From Bacteroidales bacterium (GTDB lineage: Bacteria > Bacteroidota > Bacteroidia > Bacteroidales > UBA932): a stretch of DNA of 64,000 nucleotides. The stretch covers positions 1 to 64,000 of the forward strand of contig JAFSXX010000002.1 of the NCBI GenBank assembly GCA_017443845.1. Reading direction: 5' to 3'. Shown here one piece after another: positions 51,348 to 62,990 of this stretch. Under the pieces are notes generated by a model. It had not been told where the DNA came from. It saw nothing but the letters and a program-made list of their open reading frames with translations, and made no database searches. The stretch's first letter is position 1. The number at the start of each line of letters is the position of its first letter. The position numbers were made by a program, and so were the translations under genes.

Positions 51348-52193
51348 ATGCTTCAATGCAACTCCATCACCAAGAAATTCGGGGAGTACACCGCCCTCGA
51401 CGACCTCACCCTCGAGATACCCAAAGGGGTGATATTCGGCCTGCTGGGGCCTAACGGGGCCGGCAAGACCACCCTGATAAGAATCATAAACCGCATTACC
51501 ATACCCACCTCCGGAGAAGTCCTCTATGACGGTAAACCGGTGGATGACAACTTCGTACGCTCCATAGGCTATCTGCCCGAAGAGAGGGGCCTCTACAAAA
51601 AAATGAAAGTTGGCGAACAGGCCCTGTACTTCGCCAAACTCAGGGGAATGAGCACCGCCGAGGCCACCTCCGAACTCAAGAAATGGTTCATCCGTTTCGG
51701 CATCCAGAGCTGGTGGAACAAAAAAGTGGAAGAACTCTCCAAGGGAATGGCCCAGAAAGTCCAGTTCATCACCACTGTGATCCATAAACCCTCGCTGCTG
51801 ATACTCGACGAACCCTTCTCCGGATTCGACCCGGTCAACGCCCAACTCATCCGCGACGAGATACTCCGCCTCAAAGATGAGGGGACCACCATAATCCTCT
51901 CGACCCACAATATGGAATCGGTAGAGGAACTCTGCGACAGGATAGCCCTGATCAACAAATCGAAACTCGTCCTGACAGGCGCCACCGATGAGATCCGCCG
52001 CCAGTACGGCGACAACAAGGTCGAACTGGTCTATACCGACGCCGAGGGGCAGCACACCGAAATCCTCGACGAGGAGCCCGGAACGAACTCCGCCCTGCGC
52101 AGGAAACTCGCCGCCGGCGTTCTGGTCAATTCGTACCGCGAACTCATCCCCAGGATGAACGACATATTCATAAAACTCGTAACCGGCAAGTAG
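51348..52193 (+). CDS. ABC transporter ATP-binding protein (NatA-like)
   Basis: This 281-residue ATPase has Walker A GPNGAGKTT, signature LSKGM, Walker B LLILDEP and the H-loop THN. The C-terminal extension (residues 220-281) is typical of NatA/CcmA-type exporters. It energises the permease gene 12 bp downstream. Substrate is unknown; the family includes sodium, antibiotic and lipid exporters. Confidence 0.93.
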   Translation: MLQCNSITKKFGEYTALDDLTLEIPKGVIFGLLGPNGAGKTTLIRIINRITIPTSGEVLYDGKPVDDNFVRSIGYLPEERGLYKKMKVGEQALYFAKLRGMSTAEATSELKKWFIRFGIQSWWNKKVEELSKGMAQKVQFITTVIHKPSLLILDEPFSGFDPVNAQLIRDEILRLKDEGTTIILSTHNMESVEELCDRIALINKSKLVLTGATDEIRRQYGDNKVELVYTDAEGQHTEILDEEPGTNSALRRKLAAGVLVNSYRELIPRMNDIFIKLVTGK

Positions 52194-52205
52194 GAGGAAA
52201 GCAAT

Positions 52206-53591
52206 ATGGATCTCAAGAAAGTCGGAATCGTGATCAGTCACGAATATTCCACCAGGGTACAGAAAAAATCATTCATCCTCATTACCATACTCACCCCGCT
52301 GCTGATGGGCCTGCTCATAGTGGTGCCTGTACTGATAGCCCTCTGGGGCGGCAACGAGAAGCAGACGGTCCGCATCCTGGACCACTCCGGTTTCGTGATG
52401 CCCTATTTTGAGAACAGCGAGAACGTGACCTACGAGGCGGCGACGGAAGGGGAGAGCATGGATGCCATCAGGGCCGCCTTCAAGGATCTGGGCATCTATG
52501 CCGCGGTCGAGATATCCGAACCGGATTCATCCGGCAATGTAACGGTGGACACCTACTCCAAGGAGCCGCTCAATATGGACATCAAAACCACCATCCGCAA
52601 GAATGTCAACAAGGCGGTAGAGGAGCGCAAACTCTCGCGATACGACCTCGGCAACCTCGACGAGATACTTGCCGATGTCAAGACCGACATCCAGGTCAAT
52701 GCGATGACCCTCACCGAAAGCGGCGAGGCCAAGAAGGATTCGGTCGAGATATATATGGTGCTGGCCTACCTTATGAGCTTCCTTATCTATATGTTCGTCT
52801 TTATGTTCGGCAGTATGGTGATGCGCAGCGTCATCGACGAGAAGAGCAGCCGCGTGGTCGAGGTGATAGTCTCCTCGGTCAAGAGCGTCGAACTGATGAT
52901 GGGCAAGATAATCGGAGTGGCGCTGGTGGCATTGACCCAATTCCTGATATGGGTGGTCCTGACCTTCGCGATAGTGGCCGGGGTCAGCGCGTTCGCGACG
53001 CCGAAGCTCGCCGAGGAGGCCGGTATGGCCCAGGCGGTCCAGATGGCCGCTTCGAGCGGCGGAATCCATCCCGACGATATCGCTGAAATGATGGATGCCT
53101 CATCCGCGGCGGCGGAAGAGGGCGGAGATGGCATATTCGACATCATCAACCAGGTAAAGGGACTCCCCTGGGGATATCTCCTCGGCTGCTTCCTGATCTA
53201 CTTCCTGCTCGGATACCTGCTCTACGCTTCGATGTTCGCGGCGATCGGCGCTGCGGTGGACAATGAGGCCGATACCAACCAGCTTCAGCTGCCTATTACC
53301 ATACCGCTTATAATCGGCCTCTTCATAATGCTCCATACATTCGAGCATCCCAGCAGCCAGCTCTCCTTCTGGGCTTCCATCATACCGTTCACCTCCCCGA
53401 TGGTGATGCTGGCCCGCATCCCCTTTGGCGTGGTGCCCTTCTGGCAGCTGGCGCTCTCGATAGGCCTGCTGATAATCACCTTCGTGGCGATGGCGATCCT
53501 CTCGGCCAGGATATACCGGGCCGGCATACTGATGTACGGCAAGAAATCCTCCTGGAAGGATCTCTGGAAATGGATGAAACAAAAGAATTGA
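52206..53591 (+). CDS. ABC-2 type permease (NatB-like)
   Basis: This 461-residue permease has an N-terminal helix (FILITILTPLLMGLLIVVPVL), an extracytoplasmic domain of about 170 residues, and a C-terminal group of helices with YMVLAYLMSFLIYMFVFMFGSMV and VIDEKSSRVVEVIVSSVKS, a family signature. An acidic loop (HPDDIAEMMDASSAAAEEGG) lies between helices. Together with the ATPase before it, it forms an exporter. Confidence 0.92.
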   Translation: MDLKKVGIVISHEYSTRVQKKSFILITILTPLLMGLLIVVPVLIALWGGNEKQTVRILDHSGFVMPYFENSENVTYEAATEGESMDAIRAAFKDLGIYAAVEISEPDSSGNVTVDTYSKEPLNMDIKTTIRKNVNKAVEERKLSRYDLGNLDEILADVKTDIQVNAMTLTESGEAKKDSVEIYMVLAYLMSFLIYMFVFMFGSMVMRSVIDEKSSRVVEVIVSSVKSVELMMGKIIGVALVALTQFLIWVVLTFAIVAGVSAFATPKLAEEAGMAQAVQMAASSGGIHPDDIAEMMDASSAAAEEGGDGIFDIINQVKGLPWGYLLGCFLIYFLLGYLLYASMFAAIGAAVDNEADTNQLQLPITIPLIIGLFIMLHTFEHPSSQLSFWASIIPFTSPMVMLARIPFGVVPFWQLALSIGLLIITFVAMAILSARIYRAGILMYGKKSSWKDLWKWMKQKN

Positions 53592-53598
53592 TACACAA

Positions 53599-54357
53599 AT
53601 GAAAAAGTTCCTTTTACTCGCGGCCGTCCTGATGCTGGCAGCCTCAGGCGCAACCGCCCAGCCCGCCTACAAGTGGACTACCGTCCAGATGGACTCCTCG
53701 TTCGACGCCATCACGGATTCCACCGCGACTATGATCATAGCCAAATATGCTCCCCTGGTGGGCTCCCTGCAGGAGATAGTCGGCTACTCCGATGCCGAAT
53801 ACGAAAAGCACCGTCCCGAGAGCGGCCTCTCCAATTTTGCGGCCGACATCATCCGTGAGACTGGGGAGAAACTGTGCGGCTCGCACGTCGATGTGGGACT
53901 CACCAATTTCGGCGGAATACGCACCAACCTTCCCAAGGGGGCGGTCCGCATCTATGACATCTATTCCATATTCCCCTTCGACAACAGCCTTCTGGTCTTC
54001 GATATCAAAGGCTCCGACCTGCTGACCTTCTTCCGTAAGCAGGCCCGCAAGCCGGAGGCCCTGAGCGGAGTCCGTTTCGACGTGGTCAATGGCGAGATAA
54101 AGACCCTGCTGGTAGGCGGCGAGCCCATCGATCCCGAGAAGATCTACAAATTCGCGACGATTGACTTTCTGATGGACGGGGGCGACGGGGTGCAGCTCAA
54201 GGATTTCGCGATGAATGTCCAGAAGAGCGGCCGTTTCCTGCGCGACATAATAATAGATTATATAAAGGATATGACAGCCAGGGGGCAGGTCATAAGCCTC
54301 AAGCCCGACGGAAGGGTGACTGTCGTAAAACCCCAGAAAAAGGAGGAATCCAAATGA
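53599..54357 (+). CDS. 5'-nucleotidase C-terminal domain protein
   Basis: This 252-residue secreted protein has a signal peptide (AAVLMLAASGATAQ) and the substrate-recognition (C-terminal) domain of 5'-nucleotidases: SGLSNFAADIIRE, GLTNFGGIRTNLP, FPFDNSLLVFDIKG and DFLMDGGDGV. Alone it lacks the metal-binding catalytic half, which is encoded next. The two genes overlap by ATGA in the order C-half, N-half, reverse to the normal protein order. Confidence 0.93.
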   Translation: MKKFLLLAAVLMLAASGATAQPAYKWTTVQMDSSFDAITDSTATMIIAKYAPLVGSLQEIVGYSDAEYEKHRPESGLSNFAADIIRETGEKLCGSHVDVGLTNFGGIRTNLPKGAVRIYDIYSIFPFDNSLLVFDIKGSDLLTFFRKQARKPEALSGVRFDVVNGEIKTLLVGGEPIDPEKIYKFATIDFLMDGGDGVQLKDFAMNVQKSGRFLRDIIIDYIKDMTARGQVISLKPDGRVTVVKPQKKEESK

Positions 54358-55187
54358 GAACTTTGAAATATATCGTGGCGGTAGCGCTGCTTATCGCCAC
54401 CGCAGGCATCTCGCAGGCGCAGAGGCTTGTCATCCTGCATACCAATGATACCCACAGCCAGATAGAGCCGGTCCGCGTGGGCCGTGCCAACGGGTTGGGA
54501 GGCGTCGAGCGCCGCCTGCAGTATATCGACCAGGTCCGCAAGGAGTACGGCAAGAAGAGGGTCCTTCTGCTCGATGCCGGCGACTACAACCAGGGCACGC
54601 CCTATTTCACGATGGCCAAGGGCGACCTGGAGGTCGAGCTGATGAACGCAATGAAATACGATGTGGCCACCCTCGGCAACCACGAATTCGACAACGGCAA
54701 GGAGGAACTCGCACGCAGGCTCAGGAATACCAAATTCAAAACCGTAACCTGCAACTACGACTTCTCGGCCACTTGCCTCAAGAAGCTTGTGAAGCCCTAC
54801 ACGATAGTCCGCCGCGGCGGTATGAAGATCGGCATCATCGGCACCACATCATATCTTGAGGGCAATGTGATGAAGGAGCATACCAACGGCCTGGTCCGCC
54901 TGGACGGGATAGAGCGCGTCAACCATTACGCCGATATCCTCAAGAACAAGAAGCACTGCGACCTGGTGATCCTGCTCTCGCACTTCGGATTCGACGGAGG
55001 CTCGTACGACAAGCCCTCGGACGTCCTGATGGTCCAGAACTCCCGCAACCTCGACCTGGTTATCGGAGGCCATTCGCACACCTTCCTGAATGAGCCCCGC
55101 GAGGTGGAAGACCTCGACGGACGCAAGATTCCCATCGTCCAGACCGGTTCGCAGGGAATCGTGGTCGGACGCTTCGATATCTATTGA
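54354..55187 (+). CDS. 5'-nucleotidase N-terminal metallophosphatase domain protein
   Basis: This 277-residue secreted protein has a signal peptide (LLIATAGISQAQ) and the calcineurin-like catalytic motifs LHTNDTHS, LLDAGDYNQGTPYF, LGNHEFDNG and GGHSHTF that bind two metal ions. It would remove phosphate from nucleotides in the periplasm with the C-terminal-domain partner upstream acting in trans. The stop precedes the convergent DUF4783 gene by 9 bp. Confidence 0.93.
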   Translation: MRTLKYIVAVALLIATAGISQAQRLVILHTNDTHSQIEPVRVGRANGLGGVERRLQYIDQVRKEYGKKRVLLLDAGDYNQGTPYFTMAKGDLEVELMNAMKYDVATLGNHEFDNGKEELARRLRNTKFKTVTCNYDFSATCLKKLVKPYTIVRRGGMKIGIIGTTSYLEGNVMKEHTNGLVRLDGIERVNHYADILKNKKHCDLVILLSHFGFDGGSYDKPSDVLMVQNSRNLDLVIGGHSHTFLNEPREVEDLDGRKIPIVQTGSQGIVVGRFDIY

Positions 55188-55196
55188 CAACAGGGA

Positions 55197-55613
55197 TTAT
55201 TCCCTCTCGACCTTGAGGTGCTGGATATAACTCCGGCCCTCATTGGTTTTTACATAGAGGATTATCCGGAATTTCTCGCCGCCGGCGTCAAGGGTGCCGA
55301 CGGCGTATTTCATCGGTGCCTTGCCGCTCTTGTGGATGAGATTGAACTGCTTCGGGGTATAGTTGTTGAAGAAATTCTTCATTATCCTGCGCGCCTGGTT
55401 GCGCGTTGAATTGTTGACCGCCCCGAGGATGTCGAGCTCGAGGTTGTCGGCAAACCAGGCGGAGAGCTTGTCGCTGTCGCCGGTCTGGATATATTTGCAT
55501 ATCGGGCTGAATACGTCTGGAGATGTATCGGCTACGAAACTATTCTGAGCAGAAGCCTCCCTGGAGCAGAACCCCAGGAGAGCCAAGACTGAGATAAGCA
55601 GAATCCTTTTCAT
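55197..55613 (-). CDS. DUF4783 secreted protein
   Basis: This 138-residue protein has a signal peptide (VLALLGFCSREASAQ) and a small NTF2-like domain (FSPICKYIQTGDSDKLSAWFADNLEL, then KFRIILYVKTNEGRSYIQHLKVE). DUF4783 is common in Bacteroidota; function is unknown. The ATG at 55613 begins the signal peptide. Confidence 0.88.
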   Translation of the reverse strand: MKRILLISVLALLGFCSREASAQNSFVADTSPDVFSPICKYIQTGDSDKLSAWFADNLELDILGAVNNSTRNQARRIMKNFFNNYTPKQFNLIHKSGKAPMKYAVGTLDAGGEKFRIILYVKTNEGRSYIQHLKVERE

Positions 55614-55690
55614 TGCAAATAAATGATACGGAGGAAGAATTGCAAAAATCAAACCACATTTGACCGATGACCATTTTCAATAATGTTTGT

Positions 55691-55698
55691 TAAATTTG
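55691..55698 (+). promoter_or_regulatory. -7 box for rlmH and the NtrY-like kinase gene
   Basis: TAAATTTG ends 8 nt before the rlmH ATG, so the transcript would start almost at the codon. Confidence 0.45.
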
Positions 55699-55706
55699 CG
55701 GAAGAT

Positions 55707-56180
55707 ATGAAAGTCAAATTCCTTCTGGTCGGAAAAACGGTCGGAGAGTATCTCCGCGAGGGGATCGCGCTCTATCAGGAGCGCATACGGCACTATGTGC
55801 CCTTCGAGATAGTGGAGATTCCCGAACTCAAGGGCGTCTCGGCGATGTCGCAGGAGCAGATCAAGAACCGAGAGGGAGAGCTCATCCTCAGGAATCTGCG
55901 CGAGAGCGACGACGTGATACTCCTCGACGAGAGGGGAAAACGCTTCCGCTCAGTGGATTGGGCACGACATTTGGAGCAGAGGATAGCGCACGCGAGGGGG
56001 GACATCGTCTTCGTCACCGGGGGCAGCTACGGATTCTCCAAGCCGGTCTATGACCGTGCGGCTTCGAGCCTCTCCCTGTCGGATATGACCTTCTCCCACC
56101 AGCTTGTGCGCCTTATTTTCGTGGAGCAGCTCTACCGGGCCTTCACCATAATGCGGGGCGAACCTTATCATCACGAATGA
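55707..56180 (+). CDS. rlmH: 23S rRNA (pseudouridine1915-N3)-methyltransferase
   Basis: This 157-residue SPOUT methyltransferase modifies pseudouridine 1915 of helix 69. It shows LLDERGKRFRSVDWA, FVTGGSYGFS and the knot-forming C-terminus SDMTFSHQLVRLIFVEQLYRAFTI...GEPYHH. The ATG at 55707 gives the usual length. ATGA overlap with the next gene indicates coupled translation with the kinase. Confidence 0.97.
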   Translation: MKVKFLLVGKTVGEYLREGIALYQERIRHYVPFEIVEIPELKGVSAMSQEQIKNREGELILRNLRESDDVILLDERGKRFRSVDWARHLEQRIAHARGDIVFVTGGSYGFSKPVYDRAASSLSLSDMTFSHQLVRLIFVEQLYRAFTIMRGEPYHHE

Positions 56181-59100
56181 AAGAGATCGGCAGATATATC
56201 AGACTGGTACGGGATTTCGTATCGCGCTACGCGGTAGAGATCCTGGGCGTCGTCGCCATAATCCTCTTTTCGCTCTCTTTCATCACCCCGTCGTATAATT
56301 ACCAGCTCAAGAGGGAGACCCGCCGCGTGGAGTCGGCCCTCCACAAGAGGCAGAGGATAGTTGAGAAATACGCCATAAAGGCGCTGCAGCAGGCCCCCGA
56401 CGAGTGGATGTCCTTCCCGGACCTGCCGGAGGATATGGTGATCTACAAGTACAATGCGGATACCCTCCAGTCCTGGGCCCACGAGTTCCCGATAGGCAAC
56501 GACGAGATAAACGTCTATCCCTTCACCTACAAGCTGCAGTACCTGAGCAACAACAATATCTTCAACTCCCCGCTGGCCTATGTCGATTTCTCGGAGAGAT
56601 TCGTCAACCTGGGCTCCGACTGGTATGTCATAAACAAGCAGGTCTCGGCCTCGAAGCAGACCAAGATAGTCACCGCCATCAAGGTCAAGACCGAATTCCC
56701 GCTGGCCGAGAAACGCGAGGTGACCAATCCCCAGCTGAGGTTCGACAGGGGATTCACCGCCGTCAACATCAGCGAGAACGAGGCGGGAGTGGTGACCGGA
56801 ATAGAGGGCTCGCCGCTCTTCTCCCTGGTCAACGACAATCCTGAGGCGCTGGTCTCATATACCGCGGTCCTCAAGTGGCTCGCGCTGCTGGCCGCTGTGC
56901 TGGCCCTCTTCGTGATGCATATCCGCACCCGGAACTGGCGTACCTTCTTCATAATGACGGCCAGCCTGATATTCATCCGGCTCGCCGCCCTGCTGCTCTC
57001 GAGCGGTCCGCGCGGGGGCGAACTCTTCTCCCCGATCATCTATTCATACAATGCCGCCTTCTCTTCGCTGGGCGATTTGCTGCTCAACAATGTCCTGGTT
57101 TCCATGCTGGTTTACGGCATATTCTTCCTGCGCAAGAGGATAAAGGGGGGCACGCTGCGAGGCATCCTGTTCGTCGCCCTCTCTGGAGTGCTGGTGTTCT
57201 ATATCCATTATGTGCTGGAATCCTTGATACTCAACTCCAACCTCGTGCTGGAGCCCTTCCGTATCAACGAGATTTCGCTCTATATGGTGCTCTGCTACTT
57301 CTCGTTCGCGATGCTCTTCCTGGCCCTCCTCCTGCTCTGGCAGATGGCCCTGGACCGCTTCTTCCCCGGCAGGGGATTCAATCTCTTCGCGATGCGGCCC
57401 ATGGTGGTCTATATCGTTGTCGTCTCCCTCTTTATGGTAGTCGAGGAGGGGCGGCACGGACTCGAGAAGGAGTACGACCGCAACCGGGTCAATACCGCCA
57501 AGCTTGCTGCGAGCCGCGACCTGACGCTTGAGATGCATCTGCGCTCGATTGAGAAGGCGATAGCCTCCGATCCCTTCATAGCGCTGCTCTCCACGGCCAA
57601 CGGCACCGAACTCATCAAGAGCAGGCTGCTCGACCGTTACTTCAACCAGAGTCTTTTGCAGCGCTACAATATCACCCTCACCCTGTGCGGCTCTTCCACG
57701 CTGCTGACCCTCAATGAGGAGAGCGAGCCGCCGCGCTGCTTCGACTTTTTCGCCAGGATGCAGGCCGACTACGGTACTCCGCTCGACGACAACCTGCCGT
57801 TCTTCTACTATATCAACTCCCCTTCGGGCAATTCGGCATATCTCGGTATCTTCACCTATGTGGACCGCGCCGCCAACGACGTGAACCGGCTCTATCTCGA
57901 GATCGAGCCGAAATTCAGGGAGGACCCCTTCGATGTATTCGCGCTGCAGAACGGCGGCAATGCCAGCCAGTCGCTGGATCCCCGCTACTCGTATGCCCGC
58001 TTCACAAACGACCGTCTCGTAAACAGCTCCGGTTCGTACAATTATCCGGTGATCCTTCCCGAAGGATATGAGATAGGCTACACCAAGGTTTCGCGCAACG
58101 GATACGTCCACTTCATAAACCGACTTTCGGAGGATGAGACAACGGTCATTTCGAGGCGCGTGAATTCGCTGTTCCCCTATGTGATATCATTCTCGTACCT
58201 TGTCATATTCTTCGGTGTCCTGCTTCTGCTGGCCACCCAGAGGGCGCGCAGCGGCAGGCTCTTCCGCCTTGGCGAGCACTCCCTGAGCCATAGGATAATG
58301 CTGCTCTTCACCCTCTCCACGGTGGTGGCCCTCGCCCTTATGGTGGCGGCGGTAGGAGCCTATGCGGTGGCGGTCCGAAGCACAAGCAACCGCAGGCAGA
58401 TGGAGGAGAAGATATCGGCGGTCCAGACCTCGCTCGCCCCCCTGTGCAAATACACGATGCGCTTCAGCGAGCTTCGCTCCGCGGAGTTCCTCTCCGAGAT
58501 GGAGAAGGTGGCCAGGATCACCAATGCCGACATCAATATATATGATGCCAGCGGAATGCTGGTATGCTCCACCAAACCGGAGATATTCGCCCAGTATGTG
58601 ATAGGACGCAGGATGAATGCCGAAGCCTACCACTCTATGGCGCATCTCCATACCCAGCGCTACTTCGGAACCGAGAAGGTCGGAAACCTCTCGTTCGTCT
58701 CGACCTACGCCTCGCTGCTCAACGAGGAGGGCGACCTTGTGGCGATAGTCAATGTGCCGTATATCTCGCGTGCGGGCGACATCAAGGCCGCGACATCCTC
58801 CACCATAGCGATGATCATCAACCTCTATCTGGTGCTGGTCATCGCGGCGGTCATCCTCGGAGCCCTGCTGGGTAACTCCCTGGTACGCCCCCTTACCGAG
58901 ATCCGCAACAAGATATCGAGCCTCACCTCCTCGGGCGGAAGCGACCGCCATATCGAGTATCACGGTACGGAGGACGAGCTTGGAGTCCTGGTCCAGGCCT
59001 ACAACAAGATGGTGGACGACCTCGACGAGAGTACCCGCCGCCTGGCCCAGAGCGAGCGTGAGCAGGCTTGGAAGGAGATGGCCCGCCAGGTAGCGCACGA

Positions 59101-59782
59101 GATCAAGAATCCCCTCACCCCGATGCGCCTCAGCATACAGTACCTGATGCGTATGAAGGAGCAGAATTATCCGGGCTGGGAAGAGAAGGTCACGACCCTC
59201 GGAGCCTCGCTGCTCGACCAGATAGATACCCTTGCCGACACCGCTTCGGAATTCTCCACCATAGCCAAGTCGTTCAACGAAGAACCCGCCCTCGTGCAGC
59301 TTGACGCCCTCCTGCGTGAGCAGGTGACCATTTTCGACAACCGCGAGAATATCTCATTCGCTTACGAGTGCCTGCCGTCCAAGCCGGTGATAATGGTCCG
59401 CCGCCACCAGATGGCCCGCACATTCCTGAATATCCTCACCAATGCCGTCCAGGCCATAGAGAACGCTTCGGGCAACGGAAATGTGGCAATTACCGTCTCG
59501 GATGCCCTTTGTGGAGGAGAGGCGGCCTACCGCATCGATATCGAGGACAGCGGCCCCGGAGTGAGCGACGAGAATCTCGGCAAGCTCTTCAGCCCCAATT
59601 TCACCACCAAGAGCAGCGGTACCGGCCTCGGCCTGGCTATATGCAAGAGCATAATAGAGCAGAGCGGCGGCACGATCTCGTACCACCGCTCCACGAAGCT
59701 CGGGGGAGCCTGCTTCTCAATCTTACTTCCGGCGTATGTAAACCTCGACGGTGCAGCCGGTGAAGTCGAAGTGGCTTCGTAA
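56177..59782 (+). CDS. Large NtrY-like membrane histidine kinase
   Basis: This 1201-residue kinase has an N-terminal helix (19-38), a periplasmic region, several helices around 235-430 in a polytopic block, a second large sensor region to about 660, further helices near 670-740, a periplasmic domain and a last helix before a HAMP domain (about 915-960). The phospho-acceptor is His974 in [12 protein letters not shown], followed by a HATPase domain with [11 protein letters not shown] and [14 protein letters not shown]. It probably pairs with the NtrC-like regulator at 61041. The last 60 bp overlap the convergent der gene. Confidence 0.9.
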   Translation: MKEIGRYIRLVRDFVSRYAVEILGVVAIILFSLSFITPSYNYQLKRETRRVESALHKRQRIVEKYAIKALQQAPDEWMSFPDLPEDMVIYKYNADTLQSWAHEFPIGNDEINVYPFTYKLQYLSNNNIFNSPLAYVDFSERFVNLGSDWYVINKQVSASKQTKIVTAIKVKTEFPLAEKREVTNPQLRFDRGFTAVNISENEAGVVTGIEGSPLFSLVNDNPEALVSYTAVLKWLALLAAVLALFVMHIRTRNWRTFFIMTASLIFIRLAALLLSSGPRGGELFSPIIYSYNAAFSSLGDLLLNNVLVSMLVYGIFFLRKRIKGGTLRGILFVALSGVLVFYIHYVLESLILNSNLVLEPFRINEISLYMVLCYFSFAMLFLALLLLWQMALDRFFPGRGFNLFAMRPMVVYIVVVSLFMVVEEGRHGLEKEYDRNRVNTAKLAASRDLTLEMHLRSIEKAIASDPFIALLSTANGTELIKSRLLDRYFNQSLLQRYNITLTLCGSSTLLTLNEESEPPRCFDFFARMQADYGTPLDDNLPFFYYINSPSGNSAYLGIFTYVDRAANDVNRLYLEIEPKFREDPFDVFALQNGGNASQSLDPRYSYARFTNDRLVNSSGSYNYPVILPEGYEIGYTKVSRNGYVHFINRLSEDETTVISRRVNSLFPYVISFSYLVIFFGVLLLLATQRARSGRLFRLGEHSLSHRIMLLFTLSTVVALALMVAAVGAYAVAVRSTSNRRQMEEKISAVQTSLAPLCKYTMRFSELRSAEFLSEMEKVARITNADINIYDASGMLVCSTKPEIFAQYVIGRRMNAEAYHSMAHLHTQRYFGTEKVGNLSFVSTYASLLNEEGDLVAIVNVPYISRAGDIKAATSSTIAMIINLYLVLVIAAVILGALLGNSLVRPLTEIRNKISSLTSSGGSDRHIEYHGTEDELGVLVQAYNKMVDDLDESTRRLAQSEREQAWKEMARQVAHEIKNPLTPMRLSIQYLMRMKEQNYPGWEEKVTTLGASLLDQIDTLADTASEFSTIAKSFNEEPALVQLDALLREQVTIFDNRENISFAYECLPSKPVIMVRRHQMARTFLNILTNAVQAIENASGNGNVAITVSDALCGGEAAYRIDIEDSGPGVSDENLGKLFSPNFTTKSSGTGLGLAICKSIIEQSGGTISYHRSTKLGGACFSILLPAYVNLDGAAGEVEVAS

Positions 59783-61033
59783 TTTGTTCTCCAGAAATCT
59801 CTTGTAGGGGTCGCGCACGTACTGCGGCAGATTGCAGAAAAATGCGAATGCCGGGAACTTGGTGGGCAGCTGGGTCACATACTTGACCTTTATGTACTTG
59901 CCTTTCCAGGCCGGCGGAGGATAGTTCTCTATCTCGGGCAGCATCACATCGTTGAGTTCCGAGGTGGGGATGCGGCGGGAGTAATTCTCATAGACGGAGG
60001 TGGCAGCCTCCAGGACATCCATTATCCTCTGCTTGTTGATGACCGAGGTGAAGATGATGGGAATGTCGTTGAAGGGGGCCAGGCGGGCCTTGAGGGCCTC
60101 GGTGTACTCCTTCATGGTGTTGGCGGTCTTGCCCTCCACCAGGTCCCATTTGTTGACCACCATCACGCACCCCTTGCGGTTGCGTTCGATAAGGTTGAAG
60201 ATGGACATATCCTGCGCCTCGATGCCGCTGGTGGCATCGACCATCATGATGCAGACATCGGCATTCTCGATGGCCCTGATGGAACGCATCACCGAGTAGA
60301 ACTCGAGATCCTCGCGGACCTTCGACTTCTTTCGCACTCCTGCGGTATCGACCAGCATGAATTCGTGGCCGTATTTGTTGTAATGGGTGGAGATTGAATC
60401 GCGGGTGGTGCCGGCGATGGGGGTTACGATGTTGCGCTCCTCGCCCAGGAGGGCGTTGGTAAGCGACGATTTGCCCACATTCGGCTTGCCCACTATGGCG
60501 AAGTGGGGCAGTCCGGCCTCGGGGTCCTCGGAGCCGGAATCTTCCGGCAGGAGTTTCAATACCTCGTCCAGAAGGTCTCCCGTGCCGCTTCCGGTGGCCG
60601 AGGAGATGCAGATGGGCTCGCCCAGACCGAGTGCGTTGAACTCGTATGAGCCGTACATCTTCTCTCCGTTATCGACTTTGTTGCAGACCAGCAGCACCGG
60701 CTTGCGGCTGCGGCGCAGGATGTCGGCTATCTCCTGGTCGAAATCGGTGATGCCGGTATCGACCTCCACCATAAAGAGGATCAGGTCGCTCTCCTCGATG
60801 GCGATCATTACCTGTTTGCGGATCTCCTCCTCGAAGATATCATCCGAATTGACGGTGAATCCGCCGGTATCGACTACCGAGAATTCGCGGCCGTTCCAGT
60901 CGCAGCGGCCGTAGTGACGGTCGCGGGTTACGCCGGCCGTCTCGTCCACAATCGCCTGCCGCATTCCGACAAGCCTGTTGAAAAGGGTGGATTTGCCCAC
61001 ATTGGGGCGCCCCACTATTGCTACAAGGTTCAT
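59723..61033 (-). CDS. der: Ribosome biogenesis GTPase Der (EngA)
   Basis: This 436-residue protein acts in 50S ribosome assembly. It has two tandem GTPase domains (GRPNVGKST at 7-15 and GKPNVGKSS near 186, with DTGG/DTAG and NKVD/NKWD motifs) and a C-terminal KH-like domain. It is followed 7 bp upstream in the minus-strand order by the NtrC-like gene. Its C-terminal 20 codons are antisense to the kinase gene's end. Confidence 0.97.
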   Translation of the reverse strand: MNLVAIVGRPNVGKSTLFNRLVGMRQAIVDETAGVTRDRHYGRCDWNGREFSVVDTGGFTVNSDDIFEEEIRKQVMIAIEESDLILFMVEVDTGITDFDQEIADILRRSRKPVLLVCNKVDNGEKMYGSYEFNALGLGEPICISSATGSGTGDLLDEVLKLLPEDSGSEDPEAGLPHFAIVGKPNVGKSSLTNALLGEERNIVTPIAGTTRDSISTHYNKYGHEFMLVDTAGVRKKSKVREDLEFYSVMRSIRAIENADVCIMMVDATSGIEAQDMSIFNLIERNRKGCVMVVNKWDLVEGKTANTMKEYTEALKARLAPFNDIPIIFTSVINKQRIMDVLEAATSVYENYSRRIPTSELNDVMLPEIENYPPPAWKGKYIKVKYVTQLPTKFPAFAFFCNLPQYVRDPYKRFLENKLRSHFDFTGCTVEVYIRRK

Positions 61034-61040
61034 ATCGTTG

Positions 61041-62201
<1,161 letters not shown>

Positions 62202-62223
62202 AATGCCTCCTGTGTCAATTTTG

Positions 62224-62231
62224 CAAAGGTA
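62224..62231 (-). promoter_or_regulatory. -7 box for the NtrC-like regulator gene
   Basis: The minus strand reads TACCTTTG, 22 nt upstream of the ATG at 62201. Confidence 0.45.
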
Positions 62232-62244
62232 GATATTTTTTGCT

Positions 62245-62252
62245 TAAATTTG
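62245..62252 (+). promoter_or_regulatory. -7 box for cmk
   Basis: TAAATTTG lies 21 nt before the cmk ATG at 62274, with TTTG 21 nt upstream of it (62220-62223). Confidence 0.5.
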
Positions 62253-62273
62253 TGGACCTATACACCATCTGAT

Positions 62274-62990
62274 ATGTCACATCTGATCATTGCAATCGAC
62301 GGCTTTTCGTCCACAGGAAAGAGCACCTTCGCGAAACTCATATCCAAGAAGATGGGGATTCCCTATCTGGATTCAGGTGCAATGTACCGTTGCGTAACGC
62401 TTTACTCCCTCTCTCATTCGATTATCAACCCCGAAACGCACGCGATCGATATGCCCGCGCTGGAACGGGCCCTCGCGGGGGAGATCGCCATCTCCTGGAC
62501 CCCCAATGCGGGAACGGGCCTTTTCGATATTTGCCTTAACGGGGAGAATGTGGAGCAGCGCATCAGGATGCTCGACGTGTCGGACAACGTGAGTCCGATC
62601 GCCACGGTCCCGGCGGTCCGCAACTTCGTGGATGCGATCCTGCACGAGCGCGGCTCGCAGGGCTGCGTGATGGACGGCCGCGACATAGGCACCGCGGTTT
62701 TCCCCGAGGCCGATATCAAGATCTATATGGTCGCCGACGCCGCGATCCGCGCGCAGAGGCGCCTCGACGAGATGAAGGCAAAGGGTCAGGAGGCCTCTTT
62801 CGAGGAGGTCCTCAAGAATGTGCAGGAGCGCGATTACATCGACTCCCATCGCGAGATGAACCCCCTGCGCAAGGCGGAGGATGCCATAGAGCTCGACAAC
62901 AGCCATATGACCATCGACGAGCAGATGATATGGTTCGACGGCGTGCTCAAGGGCCGTTTCGGAGATGCCGTATATGCATCTGAAAGTTGA
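62274..62990 (+). CDS. cmk: Cytidylate kinase
   Basis: This 238-residue kinase phosphorylates CMP and dCMP with ATP. The P-loop GFSSTGKST is near residue 10, followed by DSGAMYR, and the CMP-binding and lid segments GRDIGTAVFPEADIK and RRLDEMKAKG. Length is normal. The ATG at 62274 matches the family start. Its end overlaps ispH by about 25 nt. Confidence 0.96.
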   Translation: MSHLIIAIDGFSSTGKSTFAKLISKKMGIPYLDSGAMYRCVTLYSLSHSIINPETHAIDMPALERALAGEIAISWTPNAGTGLFDICLNGENVEQRIRMLDVSDNVSPIATVPAVRNFVDAILHERGSQGCVMDGRDIGTAVFPEADIKIYMVADAAIRAQRRLDEMKAKGQEASFEEVLKNVQERDYIDSHREMNPLRKAEDAIELDNSHMTIDEQMIWFDGVLKGRFGDAVYASES

